A DNA stretch of 64,000 nt from Piscicola geometra (Eukaryota; Annelida; Clitellata; Hirudinida; Piscicolidae). Shown in pieces: positions 58,601 through 64,000 of this stretch. Positions within the stretch are counted from its first letter, which is position 1; each line of letters opens with the position of its first letter. The notes beneath the pieces were generated by a model. It was not told the DNA's origin. It did not search any database and saw only the letters and a list, made by a program, of their open reading frames with translations. The DNA lies in NCBI GenBank assembly GCA_943735955.1, contig OX030959.1, positions 10,340,824-10,404,823 of the forward strand. Reading direction: 5' to 3'. The position numbers and the translations under genes were made by a program.

Positions 58601-60933
58601 CAATAAACTGTTCATTAACATTCAGAGCTTCATCAAAAAACGAATGCATATCGATTCCTGCTCTAACCCATTGCAGTCTTGTGTGCTGTTAACCACAACA
58701 CCAAACTGGCTTGATATATAACTTTTTTGATTTAACTACAACTTTAGTTAATTTTTGAAGCCTTTTAAAATTCATTAACTTTGGTTCGTCTAAAAAATTC
58801 AAAGGGTCGATATATAGGTGGATCTCAGAACCCCCTATGAACATCGCTCATGCAAAATAAGTAACACATTGTGAATGATTTTTTAATAGTATAAAGTTTA
58901 TACAAATGTAAATCTGTCTGTTTGCATAAAGTGAACCGATATTTTCTGAAAAACATCCTGAATGTCTGCTTGCGAAAATTGAAAATTCAGAAATTCAATT
59001 TTTTATAAATATAATTCATTAATTTGAATCCATAAATATAAAAAGAAGAGTAGGTGGAGGAGTATTTGAGTAAGCAAAGAATAATTTTGCTTCAGGCAGC
59101 TATCACTATTACTAGCCCACCCAAAATATATTACTGAATGAAAATTCTGTTTCATGCTATGGTTGACGATTATGCTTGTATTAAGATAGGAGTTGAGAAA
59201 TTATTGTATTTGAAAAACTGAGGGGGGTCCATGTTGAGATGAACCCCAGGACCCCCCTAGCATCGCTGCCCATACATACTCACAATGTATTACTGTATTA
59301 GCATTTATTTATCCCATGGTTGACGATTAGGCTCGTATCAAAATTAGAGTTGAGAAATGTGTATTTTAAAAGAGTGAGGGGGTCCTTGTAAAGGTGGACC
59401 CCAGGACCCCCTCAGGATTCCCGCCTACGCCGTAGAGATTAAAAAAACTAGGTGAAAGAGTATTTAATTAAGCAAATAATATTTTTTTAGACAGCGATCA
59501 CTACAACTACACATACTCACAATGTATTACTATATAAAAATTCATTTTTATGCCATGGTTGACGATTATGTTCATATCAAAATGTAAAAATTAGATAAAA
59601 AGATTGGATATATATATCTCTCTCTATTTATTCACTTGTTTTCCGATAAAATATGTTTTTATTTATTAATTTGTGATATGGGCTAATGAATTTAAATCCA
59701 CGCTTAAGTTATGTTATGTTTATTAAAATACAATACGAAAATTATTATTCTGGCGTAAACCCGGACGAGCTTCAAGACACTCGGTTATGGATATTAATAA
59801 TAATGAGAATATTAATAATAATAAAGAATAAATAGAAGATAGATAAATAATAAAAATAGTTAGTGAATGTTAGTAAATAGGGATAAAATTTTTTATAACT
59901 ATTAATAAAACAATGGAGATAATATTGAGGAGCCATAAAATAAACTGATAGATAAATTAACAGTAACTAAGTAGGTCATTGAGATTTTTCAACGTAATAT
60001 TAAGCTATTAGGATCTGTCAAATAAGTATGTTTTCATGGAACAGCTGAATGTCGCAGACTAACTCGGAGATTTGTGTCTATGAGAAAATTTTTTAGGAGG
60101 TGAGTTCCAAAACCTGTTAAGTACAAATGAAGTAACTTCCTACAGACATGAAAATACTCCTACAACTAAATTAACGCCAGTAATCCACAAATTGATTTTT
60201 ATATTGTTAGAACATATGAAATAATTTTAGTTAAGATATAGATTTGAAATGTCAGTCTTCATCAAGCGCCAAATTCTTAGGTTGTAATTGTACTTAACAG
60301 GTTTTGGTATGAACATTCATGGATTCACCATGTTGTGCAATAGATATTCAATTAAAACGGATTGTAGAAACGCTCATATATTGTTTATGAAGAATTTCAG
60401 GGTGGTTCAAAATTGTTATAATATTTAGTATTAGTATTAATATATACAATAGTTGGAGAACTCCTAACTGAAGCATAATTAATTTCAAAAGAGTTAAATT
60501 TATTTTTATTGTTTCTATCTAAATACTATATATTTTTTAAGTGAATATTACTTTAAGATCAAATTTATATATATTGAGTATTTGAATATTGAGATTTAAT
60601 TTCATTTAAAAACATGAGATTCAACCTGGGATTTGTGTCTTGGGACTCAAATAATTTTAGAGATGATTAAAGATTTTTACATAGAAATTTGATTTGCGAC
60701 TTGCCTCTCACTGCCGGTAACATATATAAATAAAAGTTAAAAAATAATATTATAAGCAATTGAAATTATCAAAATAAGATAAATTCATTATTAATGTAGC
60801 GCCACTCTACTTTTGGTTTATCTTTTCTATCTTCTCCAGGGGGTGAAAGAAGCAATTGAGTGGGTGGAGGAGGTTGGCTGACAGTTTCAGAAGACGCCTT
60901 TGTCTTTAAGGTTTTGTTCTTGGCTCGCTCTGG
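33286..60933 (-). CDS. ITPR: IP3-receptor/RyR-family calcium-release channel, C-terminal 14 exons
   Basis: About 635 codons in fourteen exons, all on the minus strand, following the order of an IP3 receptor from the coupling region to the C-terminus: VGFVFYLIIARIYDLDPQL, EAFNYYKKNTMSIEVLKDD, YQRKILSNPVATFFTKQW, first membrane segment, further membrane helices, GYFFAFHLLNIV, YCDTLWQCTVTVIRYGL (pore helix), GLNIIFGIIVDTFSELRD (S6), TCFIC and YHVNYEH (C2H2 finger), FDFFPLNRALSL, and a terminal coiled coil. Such channels form tetramers in the endoplasmic reticulum and release calcium. Twelve of thirteen junctions agree in phase; that between 44,043 and 43,068 does not. The 5' ligand-binding part lies outside the window. 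The GGGVGD-type filter is absent. Gene span of at least 27.6 kb is due to transposon-filled introns. Confidence 0.85.
33605..33660 (-). mobile_element. SINE head fragment
   Basis: Minus strand GGGCTTAGATGGTAGACG then CCTGCAACTTGAAG matches the tRNA-like head of the SINE at 55,157-55,405. Confidence 0.6.
33945..34045 (+). repeat. Minisatellite, 20-bp unit
   Basis: Four to five tandem copies of AATGCCGTTAACAAATTTT-like units. Confidence 0.9.
34300..34373 (-). mobile_element. SINE/LINE 3'-tail fragment
   Basis: The minus strand holds TGTAACATGGCCTGCGTCTG and TCAGGCTGTGAACG, the tail shared by the SINE at 55,157 and the LINE ending at 8,604. Confidence 0.65.
34365..34520 (+). repeat. Minisatellite, 21-bp unit
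   Basis: Seven tandem copies of TTGTTTTGTTATTTGATAAAG with variants, directly following the SINE tail fragment. Confidence 0.9.
34597..34662 (+). repeat. (GTA)n microsatellite at 3' end of element R copy B
   Basis: About 22 GTA units. On the strand of element R this is a (TAC)n tail directly after the element's 3' end, so it is probably the retroelement's own tail. Confidence 0.85.
34664..36470 (-). pseudogene. Non-LTR retroelement 'R' copy B (RT and C-terminal domain)
   Basis: The minus strand encodes RT boxes LLVAGLDLEKAYDRVNRGKL, SGVRQGCPLSPILFNLYSRD and FGGMLYADDILVTAENED, then after a frame change near 35,670 a long C-terminal region (RFIMGREAWKSLVVGKIMYG; FGRWIWGVETSVRNVVVHGE) and after another near 35,280 a Cys/His knuckle (KCVCGKEENERHVLLECGLY). 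The N-terminal part is missing (ends near 36,470). It lies in the last intron of the channel gene, same strand. Two frame changes make it non-functional as it stands. Confidence 0.8.
36471..37860. other. Intron sequence with repeat termini
   Basis: Inside the channel gene's last intron. Near 36,667 GAGGTTGCTCAAGATGAACC matches, inverted, 51,455-51,486. Near 37,010 GGGGCGGCGATCTGCGG is a terminus of the dispersed repeat family. 37,800-37,860 resembles 51,780-51,830 and 56,015-56,060. No gene seen. Confidence 0.5.
37861..38908 (-). mobile_element. hAT copy with GC-rich end and dimerisation domain
   Basis: Starts TAGAGGTCGG and a tandem array of CCCGTCCCGTTCCCG units to about 38,010. The minus strand at 38,534-38,277 encodes ILQKVAKNFFSISTSYIPCE and RNFSICGRLTSDPKSSHLK, the hAT C-terminal dimerisation region. 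A second copy is at 62,712-63,747. Relative to that copy, 38,085-38,160 contains an extra insert: a LINE 3' tail with GAGCGCTC hairpin and (TTGA)n. The N-terminal transposase is missing. Confidence 0.75.
39171..39308 (-). CDS. ITPR: Channel gene exon: C-terminal tail
   Basis: LSQEKFDFFPLNRALSLSVM then DEGSTDSKVDDLLRYVISMV DRQREE, matching the LDWFPRMRAMSL block and following helix. The donor GAG|GTTTGT is chosen for phase with the last exon; a CAG|GTACGT site inside (phase 2) is an alternative. Confidence 0.8.
39490..39609 (-). CDS. ITPR: Channel gene exon: second half of C2H2 finger
   Basis: GFDYHVNYEHDIWAYIFFFI then HLHDTKQCDYTSLEYYIFKL. It aligns with FEEHIKEEHNMWHYLCFIV and the TGPESYV segment of IP3 receptors and keeps both His ligands. 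Acceptor ATATTCAG, donor CTG|GTCAGT. Confidence 0.9.
39897..40690 (+). mobile_element. L2-like LINE fragment, itself interrupted
   Basis: Matches 19,320-19,790 (TCAAATGATAATTTTATAAA; ATCAACCAATTTTCGACTTT; 3' hairpin GCGCTTCAGTTGCGTGACC AGGCGC; tail of ATT units). A 317-bp element at 39,935-40,251 splits it after TTCACTGGCTTC. It lies in the intron between channel exons 40,866 and 39,609, opposite strand. Confidence 0.8.
39935..40251. mobile_element. Short DNA element of the GGCGGCGATC repeat family
   Basis: Ends GGGCGATCTTGGGGGGGTCC and, inverted, the complement of GGACCCCTCCAGGATCGCC GCCCAT. Imperfect 8-bp flanks CTGGCTTC / CTCGCTTT suggest a hAT-like target duplication. The uninterrupted L2-like copy at 19,345 shows the empty site. 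Confidence 0.65.
40866..40943 (-). CDS. ITPR: Channel gene exon: first half of C2H2 finger
   Basis: A 26-codon exon, WTAERDIRDTCFICSRGSYD then FEHHGL. TCFIC supplies the Cys pair of the conserved finger that links S6 to the C-terminal tail. Acceptor CAACGCAG, donor CTG|GTCTGC, phase 0 on both sides. Confidence 0.85.
41046..41198 (-). CDS. ITPR: Channel gene exon: post-filter and S6
   Basis: RVASHPQEKNFTKFGFLVFF then S6 HLSFFVFITTIGLNIIFGII and VDTFSELRDLK; the family's LNLIFGVIIDTFADLR is well conserved. Acceptor TTTTTTTACAG; donor AAA|GTCTGC. Confidence 0.9.
41326..41501 (-). CDS. ITPR: Channel gene exon: S5 and pore helix
   Basis: KSLVWVAILGFIVFYLYGLI is S5, followed by a very short luminal loop, and YCDTLWQCTVTVIRYGL is the pore helix (family: CETLLMCIVTVLSHGL). 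It ends VGQLFE where GGGVGD-type filter residues are expected. Acceptor CACCACAG, donor GAG|GTGAAT. Confidence 0.9.
41953..42076 (-). CDS. ITPR: Channel gene exon: S4-S5 region
   Basis: AFMVLSLLGTAFKGYFFAFH and LLNIVNNNQLLRGVIQAVTQ, then NG across the splice site. It matches both IP3-receptor (LLNVIKSVTRNG) and ryanodine-receptor (SLLG, FFFAAHLLDI) sequences. Acceptor CCACAG, donor G|GTGCAA. Confidence 0.9.
42176..42326 (-). CDS. ITPR: Channel gene exon: charged loop and membrane helix
   Basis: HLIRRGKTDDEDDEKVHVSK then LEVHFISFTTFYFIVGLLVI LFSRIVVPFN. Acceptor CACCCTCCAG. The donor AAT|GTGGCC is provisional: the same frame continues as VAFYFQLIETFNA before two TGA codons, and only a short intron (about 99 bp) can remove them. 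Confidence 0.65.
42430..42912 (+). repeat. CACCC-rich minisatellite in a channel-gene intron
   Basis: About 30 degenerate units of ACAAACACCCTACCAC / CACAAACACCCAACCA. It fills nearly the whole intron between exons 43,068-42,916 and 42,326-42,176 and yields a spurious 240-codon frame. The unit is strand-asymmetric: CA-rich on plus, GT-rich on the transcribed sense strand. Confidence 0.9.
42916..43068 (-). CDS. ITPR: Channel gene exon: second membrane helix
   Basis: PMPRIDLENYDLVLLGLGGT then HNFFCLLVLLTYFLSNHPTL. Acceptor CCTCGGCAG; donor AA|GTGTTT joins in phase (Lys) to the next exon. The intron after it begins almost at once with a CACCC-rich minisatellite. Confidence 0.7.
43214..43280 (-). 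mobile_element. L2-like 3'-tail fragment
   Basis: Minus strand AGCGCTTCAGTTGCGGGCCC AGGCGCTATACAAAAACGAC with an ATT-rich tail matches the 3' hairpin of the copies at 19,780 and 40,660. Confidence 0.75.
43486..43740 (-). CDS. Unidentified open frame in channel intron
   Basis: The minus strand is open for about 85 codons (FGVFATVLVIQFNISPTKEQ ... ITGPVVIKELSLGASVILIS ... FFRSLKQIDELQKKVMDTVV) and ends at a stop. Amino-acid composition looks protein-like and no repeat copy is seen in the window. I do not recognise a family. It could be a transposon piece or part of an unlisted gene; it does not solve the unresolved channel splice junction. Confidence 0.3.
   Translation of the reverse strand, partial: NNDNSIFGVFATVLVIQFNISPTKEQTGPVYITGPVVIKELSLGASVILISVSKLPNGFFGDRFFRSLKQIDELQKKVMDTVVQ
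44043..44184 (-). CDS. ITPR: Channel gene exon: first membrane helix
   Basis: VLWNQIVLVLSFVINILMLL is a hydrophobic helix aligning with SLWGSISFNLAVFINLAVAL. A polar luminal loop with DDNATLL follows. The 3' boundary (TTA|GTGGGA) is uncertain because it leaves phase 0 while the next recognised exon needs phase 2. Confidence 0.7.
44461..44630 (-). CDS. ITPR: Channel gene exon: linker to first membrane helix
   Basis: NVLREEVKEKMIWNVDRSSP, then SNKIRDLMRWSKDIL and YQRKILSNPVATFFTKQW; matches the QGSKI / WQKKLRxxPVLYW block of the family. The donor TG|GTTCGT is weak but gives the only in-phase join to the next exon. Confidence 0.85.
44640..45765. other. Intron sequence, repeat-derived
   Basis: 45,000-45,230 resembles 33,690-33,890 (AAACGCCAAAATTTG, TGATGTTAGTTTGG). 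A terminus GAACGTTGGGTCACTCTCAT near 45,640 recurs at 51,760-51,780 (complement context) and 53,335. No gene seen. Confidence 0.5.
45766..46770 (+). pseudogene. Transposon-associated protein of unknown class, part 1
   Basis: An opening frame (MAAEKMLLAIQALIRHLTGI) breaks after QERK at 45,975, then from 46,128 the protein continues FTISDRAAKEKLADKILDEW, HHFHCMAHVFLGFHNYVIKD, GPAGDHLGVRDRWEAFCAEK, and SRDNRFNALFQTAAEMYLHR. A similar SDRAA...HCMAH...NRFN pattern is one I associate with multi-copy uncharacterised invertebrate proteins. Superfamily not determined. It lies on the opposite strand inside a channel-gene intron. Confidence 0.5.
46974..47381 (+). pseudogene. Transposon-associated protein of unknown class, part 2
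   Basis: LSCEHHFGHLDSSQRRRPHG and FRWIAEMSDPDQGYLLAKAR, followed by a charged tail EEKRVLQTIHQKMLAESWQ. Probably the C-terminal part of the same element as 45,766-46,770, separated by about 200 bp with stops. No known catalytic motif is visible. Confidence 0.45.
47375..47525. repeat. Palindromic tandem repeat
   Basis: Four units of about 37 bp, each containing ACTAAAATATTTTAGTTGCC and AACTAAATAGTTTA; each unit is itself palindromic (AAAATATTTT centre), so the array can fold into hairpins on either strand. Confidence 0.8.
47526..48059. other. Intron sequence
   Basis: No supported gene; AT-rich with a CTACTACTAATACTACTAAC patch near 47,870. Confidence 0.4.
48060..48375 (+). pseudogene. LINE reverse transcriptase fragment
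   Basis: Shifted frames read FKKGDEKEISNYRPVILISI, SNRQYGFIGGRLTLLQLLKI and, after a G-run, VIDVIYMDFMKAFDEVPQ, the first RT motifs of a Jockey/CR1-like element. Stops and a frameshift at 48,300; no downstream catalytic box. Confidence 0.65.
48371..48580 (-). pseudogene. Pogo/Tigger-like HTH (psq) domain fragment
   Basis: KRKSDRGKWGEQEMIETINK, MCHRKASLRYFILKST and KATKHFGRFQKTF match the N-terminal helix-turn-helix and following FGRFxxVF signature of pogo-type transposases. The rest of the transposase is absent; the adjoining LINE fragment abuts it. Confidence 0.65.
48780..51012 (+). mobile_element. hAT element (BED-finger, GTF2IRD2/ZBED5-like), decayed
   Basis: Ends CAGAGGTGCACAACC and complement of GGTTGTGCACCCCTG; 8-bp target duplications CTCTATAT at 48772-48779 and 51013-51020. 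The length is 2,233 bp. From 48,983 (MSKRKYEAENRQFNEEWT) the coding region shifts frame to a BED-type finger (LICCESVTVMKEYNCKRHYE TKH), then FSIALDESTDNVDTAQLVVF, SVTTDGAPAMTGEE, IHAYYCIIHQESLC, WLSRGKVLTRFVELRKEICE and the C-terminal SEFGSTYVCEQTFLVM. Several stops and frameshifts make it inactive. It resembles hAT transposases that gave rise to GTF2IRD2 and ZBED proteins. It sits in the 8.3-kb channel intron, opposite strand. Confidence 0.85.
51021..52095. other. Intron sequence with several repeat termini
   Basis: Contains copies of ends shared elsewhere: AACCGGTTCATCTTGAGCAA (51,455), CATCTTGTACAACCTCCCCC (51,865), and a block 51,655-51,830 similar to 56,170-56,300. No gene. Confidence 0.5.
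52096..52608 (+). pseudogene. Non-LTR retroelement C-terminal fragment
   Basis: AVSKAWVLSTFLYASESWTL then, after a frame change, FYIRCLRRVLGISWKDRVTN, RQRSLRWLGHVRRMDDGQLP KDVLF and GRPHLRYKDVCNRDLKST: the region after the RT in L1/RTE-like elements. It is truncated 5' of the RT and ends at a stop. Confidence 0.75.
52609..52700 (+). repeat. Minisatellite CAACTAGCAGCAACCAG
   Basis: Five tandem copies of a 17-bp unit directly after the retroelement stop codon; probably its tail. Confidence 0.85.
52931..53049 (-). CDS. ITPR: Channel gene exon: pre-membrane segment
   Basis: QINILPLQLEAFNYYKKNTM then SIEVLKDDSLQKINFRVKNK, aligning with EALEFYAKHTAQIEIVR and QIVFPVP of IP3 receptors. Donor AAG|GTACCC. 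An 8.3-kb intron follows, holding hAT, pogo-like and unclassified transposon remnants. Confidence 0.85.
53490..53995 (-). pseudogene. piggyBac transposase C-terminal fragment
   Basis: Minus strand: CKSGGTLTKSYVKGANKKKK, VIANHTACMGGVDLFDEFLS and MVVKSFH, then after stops GRCAYCSENTKRKCMKCDKR LHEICF. The GVDLFD block and the closing Cys-rich finger are piggyBac hallmarks. The N-terminal and first catalytic parts are missing and several stops are present. It lies within the intron between channel exons 56,631 and 53,049, same strand. Confidence 0.75.
54240..56030 (-). pseudogene. hAT transposase (ZMYM1/DUF4371-like), interrupted by a SINE
   Basis: In minus order: YSVVVDGTQDCNGLEQESIC, IRFFYEALNVNEQFVGLFSP and PIEKLRAQTYD (DUF4371-like part); a decayed middle with IKLLCTTRWLTRVSTASSVL; then LLEQLNKSLQSASATVSGIV, YCGLGPAYVATTPEEHYRAA; and LVCPITSCTAERSFSALRRL plus RLNSLAVCHANQDI, the hAT dimerisation region. 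Stops and a 250-bp SINE (55,157-55,405) interrupt it. Fragments of the same family are at 1-300, 8,610-8,940 and 58,405-58,720. It sits in a channel-gene intron. Confidence 0.8.
55157..55405 (+). mobile_element. tRNA-derived SINE with LINE-like tail
   Basis: Head: GGGGATGGCTTAGATGGTAG (A box TGGCTTAGATGG) and TTCGATTCC (B box) about 40 bp later, an RNA polymerase III internal promoter. Body: ATCATATACCTAGTTTATAT GATGCGGTGTTTG. Tail: TAACATGGCCTGCGTCTTTC and GCTGTGATAAATATTGACC, almost the 3' end of the 914-codon LINE (8,529-8,580). It is inserted in a hAT pseudogene; the copy at 1-300 shows the uninterrupted hAT sequence. Confidence 0.85.
56031..56630. other. Intron sequence, repeat-derived
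   Basis: 56,040-56,330 shares blocks with 51,580-51,780 (GTATATTGGTGATAGCTTC) and, inverted, with 45,595-45,740. No gene. Confidence 0.5.
56631..56763 (-). CDS. ITPR: Channel gene exon: coupling region
   Basis: Encodes NEMCFTLRQKVEADMKELLD and EVGFVFYLIIARIYDLDPQL, aligning with the EVGHNIYILAHQLARHNKEL part of IP3 receptors. Acceptor TCATAG, donor C|GTTAGT, exit phase 1, which the next exon completes as Gln. Confidence 0.8.
56764..57407. other. Intron sequence, AT-rich
   Basis: I see no gene, RNA or clear repeat in this stretch. Confidence 0.5.
57408..58405 (+). pseudogene. LINE ORF1 with PHD-like finger and endonuclease start
   Basis: Begins MASKEKCVACNRVCGEDLLK CKV, a Cys-rich PHD-like start, then after stops FDFLKKELVTTREKMQEWSD RAEKENNIFIFNLKES (coiled coil followed by an RRM-like segment typical of CR1/Jockey ORF1 proteins). 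After further shifts it reads NKIQLLNDYLKNIRVAHDLT and finally QMNVMYSNVDGISNKMKKL, the first strand of an APE endonuclease. It is truncated at 58,405 by hAT sequence. At least four frame breaks. Confidence 0.65.
58405..58720 (-). pseudogene. hAT transposase fragment
   Basis: Minus strand FFDEALNVNEQFIGLFSQPD and MLPIEKLRAQTYDGAVNR, nearly the same as 55,800-55,990. The junction with the LINE ORF at 58,405 is abrupt (GGCAACAAGATTTGCACAGT). Confidence 0.75.
58790..59560. repeat. Dispersed repeat family, longest copy
   Basis: Same order of blocks as 9,090-9,395 and 24,096-24,650, adding a third module to 59,560. GACCCC-type palindromes recur at 59,225-59,255 and 59,395-59,425 with GCC(G)CC(T)ATGC-type boxes. 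Confidence 0.7.
59728..60110 (-). mobile_element. Degenerate CR1-like LINE 3' end
   Basis: The plus strand reads GGCGTAAACCCGGACGAGC and TCAAGACACTCGGTTATGG, the 3' terminal box, then at 60,020 AATAAGTATGTTTTCATGGA ACAGCTGAATGTCGC, which corresponds to the ORF end at 21,134-21,180. Strongly diverged: the oldest of the four copies. Confidence 0.65.
60111..60810. other. Intron sequence, AT-rich
   Basis: No supported gene or recognisable repeat beyond the degenerate LINE end. Confidence 0.45.
60811..60933 (-). CDS. ITPR: Channel gene exon 1 of those seen: proline-rich linker
   Basis: Acceptor TTTTTAG at 60,934 and donor AAA|GTAGAG at 60,810 give 41 codons in phase 0 at both ends, compatible with the next exon. 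The product PERAKNKTLKTKASSETVSQ followed by PPPPTQLLLSPP is probably a cytosolic linker; the region is variable in the family, so this is the least certain exon. Confidence 0.5.
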
Positions 60934-60996
60934 CTAAAAATGGTTATGATATGAAATTAGATTTTCTATAGATGAAAATCACACTGAAAGAACGGA

Positions 60997-61473
60997 CCAT
61001 AGATATCCTACAAACAACAAGTAGTATAGATACGCCCTCTGTATTAATCACCAATGCAAGAGACCGTCATTCTTCAAATACTCCAACATAGAAAGAAAAG
61101 TATCACGTGACTTTGTTTATTTCTGTATAAAAAAGGGCGATACAGGATATTAAAATTGTATAATATTAAATATATTTATTATACTTACCAGTCGTTAAAA
61201 AAAGCTTATGGTTTATATTTTAATTGTTGGATTGAGTTTTATTTCTTGAAATTGGTAACCGAACATTGCATTCTCAGTCTCTCAGTCAATCGTTTCCAGT
61301 CAATTGCATAGATGAAAAAGCACTAAAATGTTCAAAAAGTTATTATATATTTTAAAAATAGTTTTCATACATTTTAAAAATGGAAAAAATATTTTAAATA
61401 TTTTAAATTAATTTAAACAGCATTTAATTTTTTTATTTATAAGGAATAATTTTACTACTTAACGTATGTTGGA
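60997..61473 (-). mobile_element. Internally deleted derivative of the THAP-domain element
   Basis: Both ends match 30,878-32,193 in inverted orientation, but the junction GTCAATTGCATAGATG on plus joins what are positions about 31,045 and 31,890 of the longer copy, deleting the THAP coding part. Shared stretches are about 90% identical by eye. Confidence 0.75.
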
Positions 61474-61920
61474 GTATCTCACAAATACGTTCGAAAAGTT
61501 TTCACTACGTATACTATATCTATGGAACGGACATAGTCAAAAAATTCTGATTTTTGAATAATCACATTTTCAACTATAAAGACTTATATCAAAATTATTA
61601 AATTAATAAAAGTTTTCCTTTTTTTAAATGTTTAAATAACGTATGTAGGAATGAAAATACAAAATAGGATGATTCACTTATCTAAAATGAATAACAAAAT
61701 ATAAATTATATTAAAAATATCATTAATTTTGACTTTGTTTATTTTTCATATTAAAGTTAAATTTTTGATTTAAAACGAAGAAAAACCTTACCAGCGAAAA
61801 AAAATTAAATAGAAAACTCGTGAAAAAAAATTATACTAAAAAAAACAAATAAATAAATATTTTAATATTAATTCAAAGATAAAATCATCATCGCCTCTAT
61901 CATAATTTCCAGATTTATTA
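61474..61920. other. AT-rich spacer
   Basis: No gene or clear repeat seen. Confidence 0.4.
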
Positions 61921-62592
61921 TAGGGGAGACAAGATGACCTGGTTAACGATTTATGTCGTTTTGTTATTTTATTTTTAAAGATACCGGGGCAAGATGAAAA
62001 AATTGAAAAATAGTCTGAAATTTTAATATTCTGAATATTCTACATGGTAAAACTAATCATAGCAATGCTTTTACATTTTGAAAATATAAAATTTAATTAA
62101 ATAAATTGTAATATAATGAGAAAAGAAAGAAATCTAGACATCCGTAATTATCTATAATTTACAGCATTAACTCTTTGCGGTAATTTTTTAATTTATAATA
62201 ATTAACTAATAATTAAGCCAGCACAAAAACTCCAGTATCAAATCATATTTATTTTTTAAAATCCTGAAAAAAGATTAAAAATGAAAAGCATGTCATCTAG
62301 CCCCGAACAGCTTAGTTAGAAAGTTTTGTTTTTATTGCCATTTATTAAGTATATTGAAATTATTCATGTTAATAGGTAGTTCTAAGAAATAATTTTTTCA
62401 AACGCAATATGTTACTTATTTCTACAGCAGAGCTTATTTAAACGTGCATAAAAGTTATAACGTGACCGCGGAAAACAATCAAATAAAACAAAAATGGCGC
62501 TTTCATACTATTATTTAACGAAAGGAAGGTAGTCTTAACTGGTGAAAAACTGAAAATATAAGACATTCGTCATCTTGCTCTGGTCTCCCCTA
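61921..62592. mobile_element. Non-autonomous DNA element with TAGGGGAGAC ends
   Basis: Ends TAGGGGAGACAAGATGAC and, inverted, complement of GTCATCTTGCTCTGGTCTCC CCTA. It is flanked by TA on both sides. Its right part (62,400-62,590) matches 24,790-25,040. No coding sequence. Confidence 0.6.
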
Positions 62593-62711
62593 TATTGGAC
62601 TGAGTTTCCTTTCTTAAGGGTGGGGTCTGTCTGAATTGTCTTAACTTCTTCTTCCACTCTGCCATGGGCATCAGTGCTGCATGCTCCCAGGCACTTGAGG
62701 TCTTTCTGTAC

Positions 62712-63747
62712 TAGAGGTCGGACATGGACGATTTTTCATTCCCGGTCCCGTCCCGTTCCCGAAATTTGTTTTCCCGTCCCGTCCCGTTCCCGATGGGACA
62801 TCAGAATTTTGATGCCCGTCCCGTCCCGTTCCCGAAATTTTTTTTCCCGTCCCGTCCCGTTCCCGATGGGAAATCAGAATTTTGATTCCCGTCCCGTCCC
62901 GTTCCCGAAATTTTTTTCTCGTCCCGACCCATTCCCGAAAGCTTTTTGTTTTTTTATTCATTTTCGCTGCCGTTTTTACTGGTCCCAAACTTGCTAGTTC
63001 TAAAATTTCTTAAAATTTATTATTTGAAAGTCAGAGAATATTTCTTTTAATGAAATAACAAAACACGATTTAAAGTTCAATATTTATTGAAATGAAAGTA
63101 TTGTTTTTGAGTTATTCAATCAAGTCTTTATTGCTTTTCACACGGGTTAAACCGTTAAGAGTTTCAGCTTTCAAATGAGATGATTTTGGGTCTGAAGTTA
63201 AACGACCACATATTGAAAAATTCTGTTCACAGCGAATATAACATGAAATACACTAAACAAAATTTTGGCTACTTCTTGTACTATTTTAAAATTGCTTATT
63301 TTACTCCAATAAAATAAAACATCTTTATAATTTTCAATTTTTTTTGGGACGTAATTGAGAATTTTTGTTCAATTCATCCTCTTCTGAATTTTTTTCTTTG
63401 TTCATTATTACTAATTCTTCAATAATGTTAGAAATATGTTTTTTAACAACATTCTTATTCTCTACAACTGCAAATATAAAATCATTCGTATAATTTGATA
63501 GTATAATAATTTTATTATAATTTTTACATTATAAAAACAAACATAATAGGTCAAAATAACCATCAATTGTTTTTTTTCTCAAAGGCACTGCAGCTTGGTC
63601 TGGCTGTAAAAAATAGAATTAAATTTTTTCTAATGAAAGTCTTGGTATTTATTTCTTTTTTATCCCAAACTTTTTTCCTATTATTCTTTCATACTGGGGA
63701 TGCAACAGACATGCTGTCATACGAATAAGATCAATGGCATCTTTTCT
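62712..63747 (-). mobile_element. hAT copy with GC-rich end, second copy
   Basis: Same start TAGAGGTCGG and tandem CCCGTCCCGTTCCCG units (to about 62,940), then the dimerisation region (minus strand LTVxPxSTS-like decayed; FNICGRLTSDPKSSHLKAET about 63,150-63,200). It lacks the (TTGA)n insert of the copy at 37,861. Sequence diverges from that copy at 63,747. Confidence 0.7.
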
Positions 63748-64000
63748 TTTGTCGAAATGATCAACTGAGCAATCATTTGGAAATTAATCATTCAAATTCA
63801 AAGTATTAATTTATAAAATTAAAATAATATAACTGACCATTTTGGTTTCATCTGAAAAGTTTTCATCATCACCCATTTGTTCTAATCTCCCTAATCTTTG
63901 GACTCATCATAACAACTTCAAATGTAGTGTTGGAGGTTTTGATATTGGCAATGGTGGCTTCGTTATACTTTTCCATTGCATTTAATACTTATTTCAAGTA
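63748..64000. other. End of window, unassigned
   Basis: A short segment; 63,840-64,000 on minus reads MGDDENFSDET and a few further codons that could be hAT coding sequence (an N-terminal part of the adjoining element), but it is too short to call. Confidence 0.25.

Overview
The window is AT-rich animal (metazoan) nuclear DNA. It has GT/AG introns, one large intron-split host gene, tRNA-derived SINEs, many LINE and DNA-transposon families and long microsatellites, and no bacterial-type operons. TTAGGG-type motifs occur, but only inside small palindromic transposons, not as a telomere. The species cannot be fixed from sequence alone; an invertebrate with a transposon-dense genome is my inference.

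Host gene. Fourteen exons on the minus strand (60,933 down to 33,286) encode the C-terminal part of an IP3-receptor/ryanodine-receptor family calcium-release channel: linker, coupling region, transmembrane segments, pore, S6, C2H2 finger and terminal coiled coil, ending with a stop codon and an ATTAAA signal. Twelve of the thirteen junctions agree in reading phase. The 5' exons lie beyond the right edge. The pore helix and S6 are recognisable, but the glycine-rich selectivity filter typical of the family is absent. Its introns hold hAT, piggyBac, pogo-like, LINE and SINE insertions.

0-9 kb: a complete autonomous Mutator-like element (463-5,426; 9-bp target duplications, ~340-bp inverted repeats, four-exon FLYWCH/MULE transposase, mirrored AGT and ACT microsatellite tracts), then a LINE with an intact 914-codon ORF, then hAT fragments. 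9-18 kb: a minisatellite interrupted by a retroelement that lost its RT core; a transposase-like gene split by a CR1-like LINE with 9-bp target duplications; that LINE is itself split by a 1,785-bp DNA element (8-bp duplications), which carries two palindromic elements with telomere-like cores. 18-23 kb: a minus-strand non-LTR element interrupted by an L2-like and a CR1-like copy. 23-33 kb: repeat families, a hAT-type element with a third telomere-core palindrome, SINEs and a THAP-domain element. 33-61 kb: the channel gene and its intron cargo. 61-64 kb: more non-autonomous DNA elements and a hAT copy with GC-rich ends.

The most notable results are the filter-less calcium-release channel, the telomere-core palindromes with 9-bp duplications (two of which record a 485-bp inversion), and a SINE family sharing its 3' tail with the intact LINE. 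Family assignments come from motif recognition; no database search was possible.
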